Shown here piece after piece: positions 33,335 through 42,071 of a stretch of 45,427 nucleotides of DNA. The DNA comes from an uncultured Pelagibacteraceae bacterium (lineage in GTDB: Bacteria; Pseudomonadota; Alphaproteobacteria; Pelagibacterales; Pelagibacteraceae): NCBI GenBank assembly GCA_902569415.1, contig CACFUH010000008.1:1-45427 (forward strand), in the 5' to 3' direction. The position numbers and the translations under genes were made by a program. Within the stretch, counting starts at the first letter, position 1, and each line of letters starts with the position of its first letter. The notes below the pieces were generated by a model, which saw only the letters and a program-made list of their open reading frames with translations, was not told the DNA's origin and ran no database searches.

Positions 33335-36021
33335 CCAGTATTCTTCATTGCCGCGGAAATGCCGGCTATAGATGTCATCATTGCATCATTAAGATATTTC
33401 TTATCATTAGATTTAAATTTTTTCTTTGATATTTTGTTCATAACCACAGCTTGTAATATGTTTAAAACTTCAGAATAAATGTTTCTAACTAGGACCGTTG
33501 TTCTAAATTCTTTTCTTTGATTAATTATTTCTCGTGGAGTTATGTATCTATTTAATTTTTTAATTATAGCGAACTCAGATCTAAGTTTATCACCCACTTT
33601 TCTTAATTTTTTATCTGCAAGACTATTTTCATAAACCTCTGATATCTCTGGATCAACTTTAGAAATAACCATATCCAATATATCCATTGTAGAATTAAAA
33701 AATGGCCAATTTTTTTCCATATCTGTAAGAGTAGTTTTGTGATTTTTAATTGATGAATATTTTAATGCATCCCCAGTTCCTAACCAAGCGGGCAACATTA
33801 ATCTTATTTGTGTCCAAGCAAATACCCAGGGTATTGCTCTTAAACTTTGAATGTTGTCTACATTTTTTCTTTTAGAAGGTCGTGATCCTATTGATAATTT
33901 TCCAAGAGCTAAGTGTGGTGTAACAGTTTTAAAATATCTTATAAAATCTGAGTTTTCATTTATATTTTTTCTATAAGCTAAAGTAGAAATTTTTGTCATT
34001 TCTTCTATTAATTTTCTCCAACTATTTTTGGGATGTGGGGGTGGATTTAGAGTAGCCTGCATTACAGATCCTATGTAGCTACATAAATTATATTTCGCTA
34101 AAGGTTCATAGCCATATTTTTGTTGGATCATTTCTCCTTGGTCAGTAATTCTAATACGACCATATACTGAATTTGGAGGTTGAGATCTCATTGTTGCTTG
34201 AATTGGTCCACCACCTCTTCCAGCTGAACCACCTCTGCCATGAAAAAAAGTAAGTTCTATTTTATATTTTTTTGCTATGGTTAAAACTTCTTCTTGGAGT
34301 TTATACTGGTGCCAGCTAGCAGATAATTTTCCAGCATCTTTGCTGGAGTCCGAATAACCAATCATAATTTCTTGTTTATTATTAATTAATTTTCTGTACC
34401 AACTTAATGAAAAAAGTTTTTCCATAATGGATTTTGCGTTTTTTAAATCTTGCAAGGTTTCAAAAAGTGGAACTACTCTTAATTTTTTTTTAATATTTGC
34501 TTGCATTTGCATTAAATAAACTTCTAAGATATCTGAAGCTGCTGAAGTCATTGATATTACATAAGCGCCTAAACATTCTGATGGCTCATCAGCTAAAATT
34601 TTAAAAGTTGACCAAACTTCTTTATTTTCTTTATTTTTAAAATTAAAATTTTTGAAATTTTTTTTATTTTTTTTCATTTCACTTATCAAATATTTAATTT
34701 TTTTATTTTCATCCCAATTTAAATAATTAGATTTATTTTTTTTCTTTATATATTCTGCTAGTAGCTGAGAATGTCTTAATGACTCTTGTCTTATATCTAA
34801 TTTTGCTAGATTAATGCCAAAACATTTAGCTCGTCTCATTAAATCGAGCAAATCACCACTTGCGATATTTTCACTTTGATTTTGCTCTAATGACTCTCGT
34901 ACAACTCTTAAAGGTTTTAGAATTTCCTCTTTGGAGGATAAAAGTTTTTTTTTGTCTAATGGTTTTTTTGCTACTAAATGTCTTTCTATTAATCTATGTG
35001 TTTTTCTCATTTCATCTCTTAAAGGTCTTAAATAAACTCTATAAGGTTCAAAAGTTTTTCCAGTAGTTTTAAGAATTCTTTTTGAACATTTTTCCATTGA
35101 AAGTCCTCTAATTAATTTTGTTAATTCTTTCTCGTAAAGTTTTGCTGCTTCCCATCTTGATAAAAGTATTACCTCTTTAGTAATAGTTGCTGTTACATTT
35201 GGATTACCATCTCTATCTCCGCCCATCCAAGATCCAAATTCAATTGGATTAAAATTTTTAGGCAAACCTTTTCCCATATGTTTTACAAAAATAGCATTTA
35301 ATCTTCTATAAACTTTTGGAATTGTTTCCCAAAGACTGTCTTCAATTACTGCTAGTCCCCACCTTGCCTCCTCTGAAGGAGTCGGTTTAAATCTTTTTAA
35401 ATCGTCAGTGTTCCAAATAATTGTAAACTCATCATAAAGTTTTTTATCTAAGATTTTTAATCGCGATGGTTTGTCCTTTAAAAGATTTCTTTGATCCATT
35501 ATCTCTGTTATTTTATGGTATTTTTGTATTAAAGTTCTTCTTTTAACTTCGGTTGGATGAGCTGTAAGAACTATTCCAATTTGAAGATTTTTTGCAATAT
35601 TATAGATTTTTTGAGGTTTGATTTTTTTATTTTTAAAAAGCTTTTCAAAAATTTCCTCAATAAAAATATTCTTATGTTTATCTTTTAAATCAGAATTTTC
35701 AAATTCATCTAATTTTCTAGAGGCATCTATGGATTCGCTAAGATTAATAAAATTCATAAAATGATTAAAAGCTCTTGCTAATTTAAATATTTTAATTGGT
35801 TTTAGTCTTTGAATTTCTGAAGTAATTTTATTAAATCTGTTTTTATTATTTTTATTTTTAATGTTTGCTTTTGATAACAATCTTATTCTCTCTACTAAAT
35901 TAAAAAAACTTTCTCCCTCCTGTTTTTTTATTACTCTCCCTAAAATATTTCCCAAGTATCTAACATCGTCCCTCAAAGATTTTGTAGGTATACGTTCGTA
36001 ATAGAGGTCTCTTTTTATCAT
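33331..36021 (-). CDS. ppc: Phosphoenolpyruvate carboxylase
   Basis: An 896-residue full-length PEPC. Catalytic and binding motifs are VLTAHPTEVKRRT, SWMGGDRDGNPNVT, MIGYSDSSKDAGKLSASW, TFFHGRGGSAGRGGGP, RITDQGEMIQQKYG, and the C-terminal MKNTG that closes the active site. It fixes bicarbonate onto PEP to give oxaloacetate. It is the last gene of an mcl-mtkA-mtkB-ppc run, as in serine-cycle methylotrophs, where PEPC feeds malate to malate-CoA ligase. It lies 25 bases after mtkB. It could also be simply anaplerotic. Confidence 0.96.
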   Translation of the reverse strand: MIKRDLYYERIPTKSLRDDVRYLGNILGRVIKKQEGESFFNLVERIRLLSKANIKNKNNKNRFNKITSEIQRLKPIKIFKLARAFNHFMNFINLSESIDASRKLDEFENSDLKDKHKNIFIEEIFEKLFKNKKIKPQKIYNIAKNLQIGIVLTAHPTEVKRRTLIQKYHKITEIMDQRNLLKDKPSRLKILDKKLYDEFTIIWNTDDLKRFKPTPSEEARWGLAVIEDSLWETIPKVYRRLNAIFVKHMGKGLPKNFNPIEFGSWMGGDRDGNPNVTATITKEVILLSRWEAAKLYEKELTKLIRGLSMEKCSKRILKTTGKTFEPYRVYLRPLRDEMRKTHRLIERHLVAKKPLDKKKLLSSKEEILKPLRVVRESLEQNQSENIASGDLLDLMRRAKCFGINLAKLDIRQESLRHSQLLAEYIKKKNKSNYLNWDENKKIKYLISEMKKNKKNFKNFNFKNKENKEVWSTFKILADEPSECLGAYVISMTSAASDILEVYLMQMQANIKKKLRVVPLFETLQDLKNAKSIMEKLFSLSWYRKLINNKQEIMIGYSDSSKDAGKLSASWHQYKLQEEVLTIAKKYKIELTFFHGRGGSAGRGGGPIQATMRSQPPNSVYGRIRITDQGEMIQQKYGYEPLAKYNLCSYIGSVMQATLNPPPHPKNSWRKLIEEMTKISTLAYRKNINENSDFIRYFKTVTPHLALGKLSIGSRPSKRKNVDNIQSLRAIPWVFAWTQIRLMLPAWLGTGDALKYSSIKNHKTTLTDMEKNWPFFNSTMDILDMVISKVDPEISEVYENSLADKKLRKVGDKLRSEFAIIKKLNRYITPREIINQRKEFRTTVLVRNIYSEVLNILQAVVMNKISKKKFKSNDKKYLNDAMMTSIAGISAAMKNTG

Positions 36022-36046
36022 TTGGTATAAACTATTTGTTTATATT

Positions 36047-36937
36047 TTAAGTTTTACTATTTAAAGCTGACTTTACAGTTTCACCCATAACAGATGGGTT
36101 TTTCGAAATAATAATTCCACATTCTTTTAAAAGCTCAACTTTCTCAACTGCACTTTCGCCATAAGCTGATACTATTGCGCCTGCATGACCCATTACTCTT
36201 CCCTTTGGTGCTGTCAATCCTGCTATGTAAGCTATAACTGGTTTTTTCATATTTTCTTTTGCAAATTTTCCTGCAGCTACTTCTTGTGGTCCTCCTATTT
36301 CACCAATCATTAAAACTGCTTCTGTTTCATCGTCTTCCTCAAATTTTTCTAAAATATCTTTAAATGAGCTACCGTTAATTGGATCACCTCCAATACCAAC
36401 ACTTGTAGAAACACCAATGTTTAAATTTTTCAATTGTTGTGCTGCCTCATATCCTAATGTACCAGACCTTCCAATTATTCCAATTTTTCCTTCTTTATAT
36501 ATATGTCCCGGCATAATACCTAACATTGCTTTTCCAGGACTAATCACTCCAGCACAATTAGGTCCTACTAAAGTCATTTTTTCAGTTCTTGAATATCTTC
36601 TCATATAACGTTTAATTTTGATCATATCGTGAGAAGGTATTCCGTCTACTATCGCAACACATGTTTTAATTCCAGCATCAGCAGCTTCCATTGCTGAATC
36701 TGCTGCGAAAGCTGGTGGAACAAATAATATTGATGCTGATGCACCTGTATTTTTGACTGCTTCTTTAACTGTATTAAACACAGGAAGATTAAGATGTTTC
36801 ATTCCACCTTTTCCAGGCGTAACTCCTCCAACTACATTGGTGCCATACTTAATCATTTCTTCTGCATGGAAACTTCCCATTTTTCCAGTAAAACCTTGTA
36901 CAATTATTTTTGTTTTTTTATCTATTAATACAGACAT
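36047..36937 (-). CDS. mtkB: Malate-CoA ligase alpha subunit (SucD-like)
   Basis: A 296-residue succinyl-CoA-synthetase-like alpha subunit. The CoA-binding segment is VQGFTGKMGSFHAEEMIKYG, followed by NVVGGVTPGKGG, the phosphohistidine neighbourhood IAGLTAPKGRVMGHAGAIVS and GIGGDPINGSSFKDILEKF. The text LVGPNCAGVISPGKAMLGIM and PVFNTVKEAVKNTGA agree closely with malate thiokinase MtkB of Methylobacterium as I remember it, and not as well with SucD. It starts two bases after mtkA. A normal SucCD pair for the TCA cycle should exist elsewhere; that is a test. Confidence 0.85.
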   Translation of the reverse strand: MSVLIDKKTKIIVQGFTGKMGSFHAEEMIKYGTNVVGGVTPGKGGMKHLNLPVFNTVKEAVKNTGASASILFVPPAFAADSAMEAADAGIKTCVAIVDGIPSHDMIKIKRYMRRYSRTEKMTLVGPNCAGVISPGKAMLGIMPGHIYKEGKIGIIGRSGTLGYEAAQQLKNLNIGVSTSVGIGGDPINGSSFKDILEKFEEDDETEAVLMIGEIGGPQEVAAGKFAKENMKKPVIAYIAGLTAPKGRVMGHAGAIVSAYGESAVEKVELLKECGIIISKNPSVMGETVKSALNSKT

Positions 36938-36939
36938 TT

Positions 36940-38103
36940 TTAATTACCTAATGCTTTAACAGCCTTATTTGCAGCATCCTCTAGAGTGTTTGCTTCAATA
37001 TATTTTATTTTGCTTTCTTTTAATATTTTGTTTCCTTTTTCAACATTTGTTCCAGCCAATCTTATTACTATTGGAACTTTTATATCTATTTTTTCTAATG
37101 CTTGAACTATACCTTCTGCAACCCAATCACATCTATTTATACCTGCAAAAATATTTACAAGTATAACTTTCACTTTCTCATCCATTGAAATTAATTTAAA
37201 AGCTTTGACTATTTTTTCAGGTGTAGCTCCTCCACCAACATCTAAGAAATTTGCTGGTTCTCCACCTGCCAATTTAATCATATCCATTGAGGCCATAGCT
37301 AGGCCTGCACCATTAATTATATTACCAATATTTCCATCTAGGCTAACGTAATTAAGACCTCTATCAGATGCATATACTTCATTAGGGTTTTCTTGAGTTT
37401 TGTCTCTTAATTCGGAAACCTGATTTCTTCTAAACAATGCATTGTTATCAAAGCTCATTTTACAATCTAAAGCTAATATTTGATCTTGATTTGATATTAC
37501 TAATGGATTTACTTCAACCATAGTTGCATCCAACTCACTAAATGCTCTATAACATCCAATAATAGTATCCGCAGCTCTTGCTATTAAATTGGGTTCAATT
37601 TTTAGTCCAAATGCTATTTCTCTAGCTTGAAACTTTTGCATTCCAACAGCTACTTCAATTTTAGATCTAATTATAGTTTCAGGTTTATTTTTAGAAATTT
37701 CTTCGACACTCATTCCTCCTTCTGTAGATGCTACAACCATTATACTTTCTGAACTTCGATCAAAAACTAAACCTAAATATAATTCTTTTTTAATATCTGT
37801 TGCTTCTTCAATATAAACTCTATTAGTTATTTTACCTTCAGGACCAGTTTGGTTTGTAACTAATTTTTTTCCAAGAAGTTTGTCAGCCGCTTGTGCAACT
37901 TCTAAAGAACTATTGCAAATAATTATTCCACCTGCTTTCCCTCTGGCTCCAGAATGAACTTGTGCTTTTACTACCCACTTAGATCCTCCTAGCTCTCTAG
38001 CTTTATTCTCAGCATTTTCAGGACTGTAAGCAATTCCACCTCTAGGAATTGTAACGCCAAAGCCTGAAAGTATTTTTTTTGCCTGATACTCGTGAATATC
38101 CAT
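36940..38103 (-). CDS. mtkA: Malate-CoA ligase beta subunit (SucC-like)
   Basis: A 387-residue ATP-grasp beta subunit. It opens MDIHEYQAKKILSGFGVTIP, has WVVKAQVHSGARGKAGG, RVYIEEATDIKKELYLGLVF, FQAREIAFGLKIE, VEVNPLVISNQDQILALDCK and FDNNALFRRNQV, and ends with EPANFLDVGGGATPEKIVKA and INRCDWVAEGIVQAL. The INRCDWVAEG and FDDNALFRR-type segments match MtkA in my memory. It activates malate to malyl-CoA with ATP. It is one base from the mcl stop (TAAtATG), so translation is probably coupled. Confidence 0.85.
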   Translation of the reverse strand: MDIHEYQAKKILSGFGVTIPRGGIAYSPENAENKARELGGSKWVVKAQVHSGARGKAGGIIICNSSLEVAQAADKLLGKKLVTNQTGPEGKITNRVYIEEATDIKKELYLGLVFDRSSESIMVVASTEGGMSVEEISKNKPETIIRSKIEVAVGMQKFQAREIAFGLKIEPNLIARAADTIIGCYRAFSELDATMVEVNPLVISNQDQILALDCKMSFDNNALFRRNQVSELRDKTQENPNEVYASDRGLNYVSLDGNIGNIINGAGLAMASMDMIKLAGGEPANFLDVGGGATPEKIVKAFKLISMDEKVKVILVNIFAGINRCDWVAEGIVQALEKIDIKVPIVIRLAGTNVEKGNKILKESKIKYIEANTLEDAANKAVKALGN

Positions 38104-38104
38104 A

Positions 38105-39043
38105 TTACTTTCCTTGAATAAGTTTATTTATATTTACAACATTTTCAGCCATACGTGCTGATGCAGCATCTATCATTCTTCCGTCTAGTTGTGCTGCACC
38201 TTTACCTTCTTTCGCAGCTTTCTCTAACTCTTCAAGTATCCTTTTTGCTTTTGTCACTTCAGCTTCTGGGGGAGAAAAAACTTTATTTGCTAAATCAATC
38301 TGAGAAGGATGTATTGCCCACTTACCTTCAATACCTATTGCAGCTGCTCTTTTAGCTGAAGCAATATAAGCATCGGGATCATTAAAATCTCCAAATGGTC
38401 CATCAATTGCTCTAAGTCCATAAGCTCTACAAGTCATAACTAGTTGTGACAACCCATGATGCCATTGATCCCCAGGATAATCAGGATTTAATCCTCCTAT
38501 AACTACAGTTCTTGCTCTTAGACTTGCAGCATAATCAGCAACCCCAAAATGAAGAGCTTCTAATCTTTCGCTAGATTTTGCAATTTCTTTTATATTAGAC
38601 ATTCCTAATGCAGTTTCGATTAAACATTCAATACCAATTTTATTTTTTATTTTTTTATTAGTTTCAATTTGTGTTAACAAACAATCAACCATATATACAT
38701 CGCTTGCTGTTCCAGCTTTTGGAACAAGTATTGTATCAACCTTATCTCCTGCCTGTTCTACTATTTCTACTAAATCACTATACATATAATGGGTATCTAA
38801 ACTATTTATTCTTACTGAAATTGTTTTTCCTTTTTCTCTCCAGTTAATTTCTCTAAGAGCTTTGATGACATTTGCTCTAGCTTGAATTTTGTCATTTGGA
38901 GAAACAGCATCTTCAAGATCTAAAAATATATAATCTGCATTAGAGTTTAATGCTTTATCGAACATTTTAGGTGACGATCCAGGAACAGCTAACTCACTCC
39001 TATGTAACCTAGATTTTGCGGGCTTGTAGTATTGATGGCTCAT
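38105..39043 (-). CDS. mcl: Malyl-CoA lyase (HpcH/HpaI/CitE family)
   Basis: A 312-residue CitE-like lyase. It has RLHRSELAVPGSSPKMFDKA, the metal/substrate loop YIFLDLEDAVSPNDKIQAR, ISVRINSLDTHYMY, ECLIETALGMSN, LHFGVADYAASLRARTVVIG, AIDGPFGDFNDPDAYIASAK and KWAIHPSQIDLANKVFSP. These fit L-malyl-CoA/beta-methylmalyl-CoA lyase (MclA) closely. It splits malyl-CoA to acetyl-CoA and glyoxylate, the step after MtkAB. It is first in the mcl-mtkA-mtkB-ppc operon and is divergent from a SoxB-like oxidoreductase across 136 bp. Confidence 0.9.
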   Translation of the reverse strand: MSHQYYKPAKSRLHRSELAVPGSSPKMFDKALNSNADYIFLDLEDAVSPNDKIQARANVIKALREINWREKGKTISVRINSLDTHYMYSDLVEIVEQAGDKVDTILVPKAGTASDVYMVDCLLTQIETNKKIKNKIGIECLIETALGMSNIKEIAKSSERLEALHFGVADYAASLRARTVVIGGLNPDYPGDQWHHGLSQLVMTCRAYGLRAIDGPFGDFNDPDAYIASAKRAAAIGIEGKWAIHPSQIDLANKVFSPPEAEVTKAKRILEELEKAAKEGKGAAQLDGRMIDAASARMAENVVNINKLIQGK

Positions 39044-39179
39044 ATAAATATTATAGTTTTTAAGATACCTCTAAAAATACTAAAATTAAGGTATTCTTTT
39101 TATATATAGTTTTTATTAGTAAAAAATAAGCTTAAAAAGGATTATAGGTTTTGTTACTGATTCATCCTAGTAGAAAAAT

Positions 39180-40508
39180 ATGTCAAAATTACCAACAAAA
39201 GCAAAAGTTGTAATAATTGGTGGCGGTATTCATGGTTTAAGTACTGCTTGGAAACTTTCGGAAAAATATAAAAATCCAAACGATATTATAGTTTTAGAAA
39301 AAAAAGATACAGCAGCCGGTGCAAGCGGGATAGCATGTGGAGTTGTTAGAAATAATTATTTCCAACCTGCAATGAGAGAGTTAATGGCTCATTCAGTTTC
39401 AGTTTGGGAAAGTGATCCAAAAGCATTTAAATATAATCCAGTAGGCTATATGCAAATATCTCCTGAAGTTATGCATAAAGATGTTGCTAGTATATATAAT
39501 CAACAAAAAGCTATTGGTTATGATTCAGTTTTTATTGAAGGCGAAAAAGATTGTATGAAATACATGAAGGGAATGTTTGATGATTGGCAAGCACAAGGAA
39601 TAACTTCTGTTCTTCATGAAAAAAAAGGTGGCTACGCATTTAATAAAGATTCAATTAAAGCAATAGAAAGTAAAGCTAATGCTAATGGTGTTAATGTACA
39701 CAAAGGAGTTAAGGTTACAGGATTTAAAAGAGGAAGCAATAGTAATGCTATTACAGGAGTAGAAACTAACCAGGGTAACATTGACTGTGAACAAGTAGTT
39801 ATTGGAGCTGGTCCTTGGGTGAGAGACTTCTGGAACATGTTAGATTTACCAAAAACAACTGAAGTAAAAAGTAAAGACGGAAAAATGCATACTGTGGATA
39901 TGTGGACTTACTGGTTTTTGCAAGAAGGTGTTTTAGGTGTTGATGCTGACTACTTAAGAACTAATGAAGGAAAGCAACCACCTGTAATCCATGTTGATAC
40001 GGATGCACCTTTACATTCAGATAAAGATGGAAAATTAATTACAGATAAATTATGGGGAATATATTACAAGCCAGATATTGAAGGTTTGGGAGTTCAAGGT
40101 GGAACTTCTCCTTATATAGTTCAGAAACATTTTGATAAAGTAAATGTAGATCCTTACGGAATAGAGTCACCTGAGTTTCAGACGACTGATGAATTTTCTG
40201 ATATGTGGACTTCTGCATTAGCTCATTGTCAAAAACGTTTTGTTGGTAAATCAAATTTATATAGAAAAGGCCCATCAGGTGGATTGGGTTGTTTAACACC
40301 AGACTCTTTTCCTATCTTTGATAGGTTTTGTGAAAATGTTTATATGATAGCTGATGCAAACCATGGTTATAAAATGTTAGGTGTTGGTCATTTAGTTGCG
40401 CAAGAAATTTTAGGCCAAGAAAGCGAATTGTTGAAACCTTTTAGATTCAACCGATACGCGAAGGGAGAACTGCACCCCACTTCGAACAGTCCATTTCCTT
40501 GGAGCTAA
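39180..40508 (+). CDS. FAD-dependent oxidoreductase, SoxB/DadA-like (DAO family)
   Basis: A 442-residue flavoprotein with FAD motif VVIIGGGIHGLSTAWKLS at about 10-27 and the SoxB-like block GASGIACGVVRNNYFQPAM, where homologues bind flavin. It has a C-terminal GLGCLTPDSFPIFDRFCENV and MIADANHGYKMLGVGHLVAQ. It lacks the ARHDA His for covalent FMN that is seen in the soxB at 15837-17093, so it is a different type: more like monomeric N-methyl amino acid or amine oxidoreductases. It sits 69 bp before gmaS. Possible roles are oxidation of dimethylamine, N-methylated amino acids or dimethylglycine. Nothing in the sequence settles this. Confidence 0.8.
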   Translation: MSKLPTKAKVVIIGGGIHGLSTAWKLSEKYKNPNDIIVLEKKDTAAGASGIACGVVRNNYFQPAMRELMAHSVSVWESDPKAFKYNPVGYMQISPEVMHKDVASIYNQQKAIGYDSVFIEGEKDCMKYMKGMFDDWQAQGITSVLHEKKGGYAFNKDSIKAIESKANANGVNVHKGVKVTGFKRGSNSNAITGVETNQGNIDCEQVVIGAGPWVRDFWNMLDLPKTTEVKSKDGKMHTVDMWTYWFLQEGVLGVDADYLRTNEGKQPPVIHVDTDAPLHSDKDGKLITDKLWGIYYKPDIEGLGVQGGTSPYIVQKHFDKVNVDPYGIESPEFQTTDEFSDMWTSALAHCQKRFVGKSNLYRKGPSGGLGCLTPDSFPIFDRFCENVYMIADANHGYKMLGVGHLVAQEILGQESELLKPFRFNRYAKGELHPTSNSPFPWS

Positions 40509-40568
40509 ACTTACTGTGTGGACACAAATTAAAATATCAGCTAACTTTTATTTTATAAAAAATTCTTT

Positions 40569-40574
40569 GGAGGG
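40569..40574 (+). promoter_or_regulatory. Strong ribosome-binding site of gmaS
   Basis: GGAGGG lies three bases before the gmaS ATG (GGAGGGAAAATG). Most genes in the window have weak or no such site, so this one hints at high expression of GmaS and fixes its start. Confidence 0.7.
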
Positions 40575-40577
40575 AAA

Positions 40578-42047
40578 ATGACTGATCTAGAAAAACACGT
40601 AAATCAACCCGGTAGAGCTAAGCTTGTTAAAAGAGTTAGAGAAAAAATTAATGAGTTAGGAATAACTTATATTTATTATCAATTCATTTCTGTAACAGGA
40701 CGTGTTGTTGGTAAAGGGATTCCAGCAGACCATTGGGAAAGAACTGCAGAAAAAGGTTTTCAATTGGTTTATGGATCTACAGCTAACTTATTTGTAGACA
40801 GACATAAAAATTATATTGGTTACGGCCCTGAAGCTATGGAACTTGTTGGTATACCTGACCCTGAAACTTTCTGTCAATTACCTTGGGACAAAAGAATTGG
40901 AAGAGTTTTTGTTACATGTTTTAGAAATAGAGAAGAAAGACAAAATCCAGGTGGTCATTTAACTTCTGATTGCAGAGGTAACTTGAAAATTTTTATGGAT
41001 GAATTTCAGAAAAAACATGGGTTAGAATTAAGAGTTGGAACAGAACCTGAAATGATGTGGTTAACTAAAAACCCTGATGGGACCCCTACTGGTGCAGGTT
41101 TTTCTAAACCATACTGTTATCATATTGATCAATTTGAGTCATTAAGGCCTGTTTTTATGAAAGTCATTGAATACGCTTCAGCCATGGGTTTAGATATGAT
41201 CCAAGGTGACCACGAAGATGCTCCAGGTCAATTAGAATTAAACTGGACATACGACAATGTTTTAAGAAATGCTGATAGACTCTCTACTTACAGACAAATT
41301 TGCGCTCAAGTAGCAAGAGAACATAATTTAATAGCATGCTTTATGACAAAACCGTTTATGGGTGTGTCTGCAAGTGGATGTCATACAAACATGTCTTTAT
41401 GGAAAGGTGGAAAAGTTGTTACAAACAAATTAGGTAATAAAAAATTGCCTGGAGTAGAAGAAGTGTTTGGTTATGTACAAGGAGGCACAAATACTTTTAT
41501 GCCTGATACTAAAGATATGCAAATGCCAGGTAAAGTTGGTTTACAGTCTATTGCTGGAATAATGGAACACTTGCCTGCTTTAACTGCTTTAGGATCTTCA
41601 ACTGTCAACTCTTATAGAAGACTTTGGGATCAAGGTTTCTGGGCTCCAGTTTATGCTGATTGGGGATATCAAAATAGAACTTGTGGTTTAAGAGTTTCTG
41701 CTCCTGGAAGATTTGAATATAGATCTGTGGACTCTATGCACAATCCTTATTTATTAGGTGCAGCTTTATTAAAAGCCTGTGATCACGGTATTTCAAAAAA
41801 TCTAAAACCATCTAAGCCTGAATCAAGAAGTATGTATGAAGCTAAGAAAGCTGGTAAAGATGTTAAAAAACTTCCATTAAGTCTAGGTGAAGCTTTAGAT
41901 AGATTATCAGAGGATGAAGTTATCAAATCTGCAATGCCAGACGAAATGTATAAAGTTTTCCATTGGTATAAAAATGATGAATGGGAAAAGTTCTTAGGTG
42001 CGACAACTCAATGGGATCTGGATACTTATTTAGATTGTCTTCCATAG
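40578..42047 (+). CDS. gmaS: Gamma-glutamylmethylamide synthetase
   Basis: A 489-residue glutamine-synthetase-fold enzyme. GS-type motifs are ELRVGTEPEMMWL (metal Glu), DMIQGDHEDAPGQLELNW, CFMTKPFMGVSASGCHTNMS (the ATP/Glu-binding His region), NSYRRLWDQGFWAPVYADW and NRTCGLRVSAPGRFEYRSVD. The N-terminal YIYYQFISVTGRVVGKGIP and the early ADHWERTAEKGFQLVYGS resemble GmaS rather than GlnA. It condenses methylamine with glutamate to gamma-glutamylmethylamide. The three mgs genes follow immediately. Confidence 0.93.
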   Translation: MTDLEKHVNQPGRAKLVKRVREKINELGITYIYYQFISVTGRVVGKGIPADHWERTAEKGFQLVYGSTANLFVDRHKNYIGYGPEAMELVGIPDPETFCQLPWDKRIGRVFVTCFRNREERQNPGGHLTSDCRGNLKIFMDEFQKKHGLELRVGTEPEMMWLTKNPDGTPTGAGFSKPYCYHIDQFESLRPVFMKVIEYASAMGLDMIQGDHEDAPGQLELNWTYDNVLRNADRLSTYRQICAQVAREHNLIACFMTKPFMGVSASGCHTNMSLWKGGKVVTNKLGNKKLPGVEEVFGYVQGGTNTFMPDTKDMQMPGKVGLQSIAGIMEHLPALTALGSSTVNSYRRLWDQGFWAPVYADWGYQNRTCGLRVSAPGRFEYRSVDSMHNPYLLGAALLKACDHGISKNLKPSKPESRSMYEAKKAGKDVKKLPLSLGEALDRLSEDEVIKSAMPDEMYKVFHWYKNDEWEKFLGATTQWDLDTYLDCLP

Positions 42048-42071
42048 TAAAAAAAGTAAAAGAGGAAAATT

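Noticed and set aside
36047..38103. Annotation of these two genes as succinyl-CoA synthetase
   Set aside because: The neighbours mcl and ppc and the detailed residue patterns favour malate-CoA ligase; kept as an alternative to be tested by phylogeny.
39044..39179. ATACCT/AGGTAT arms (39065-39070 and 39089-39094) in the mcl/oxidoreductase divergent region
   Set aside because: Short, interrupted and AT-rich; no further support for an operator or riboswitch.
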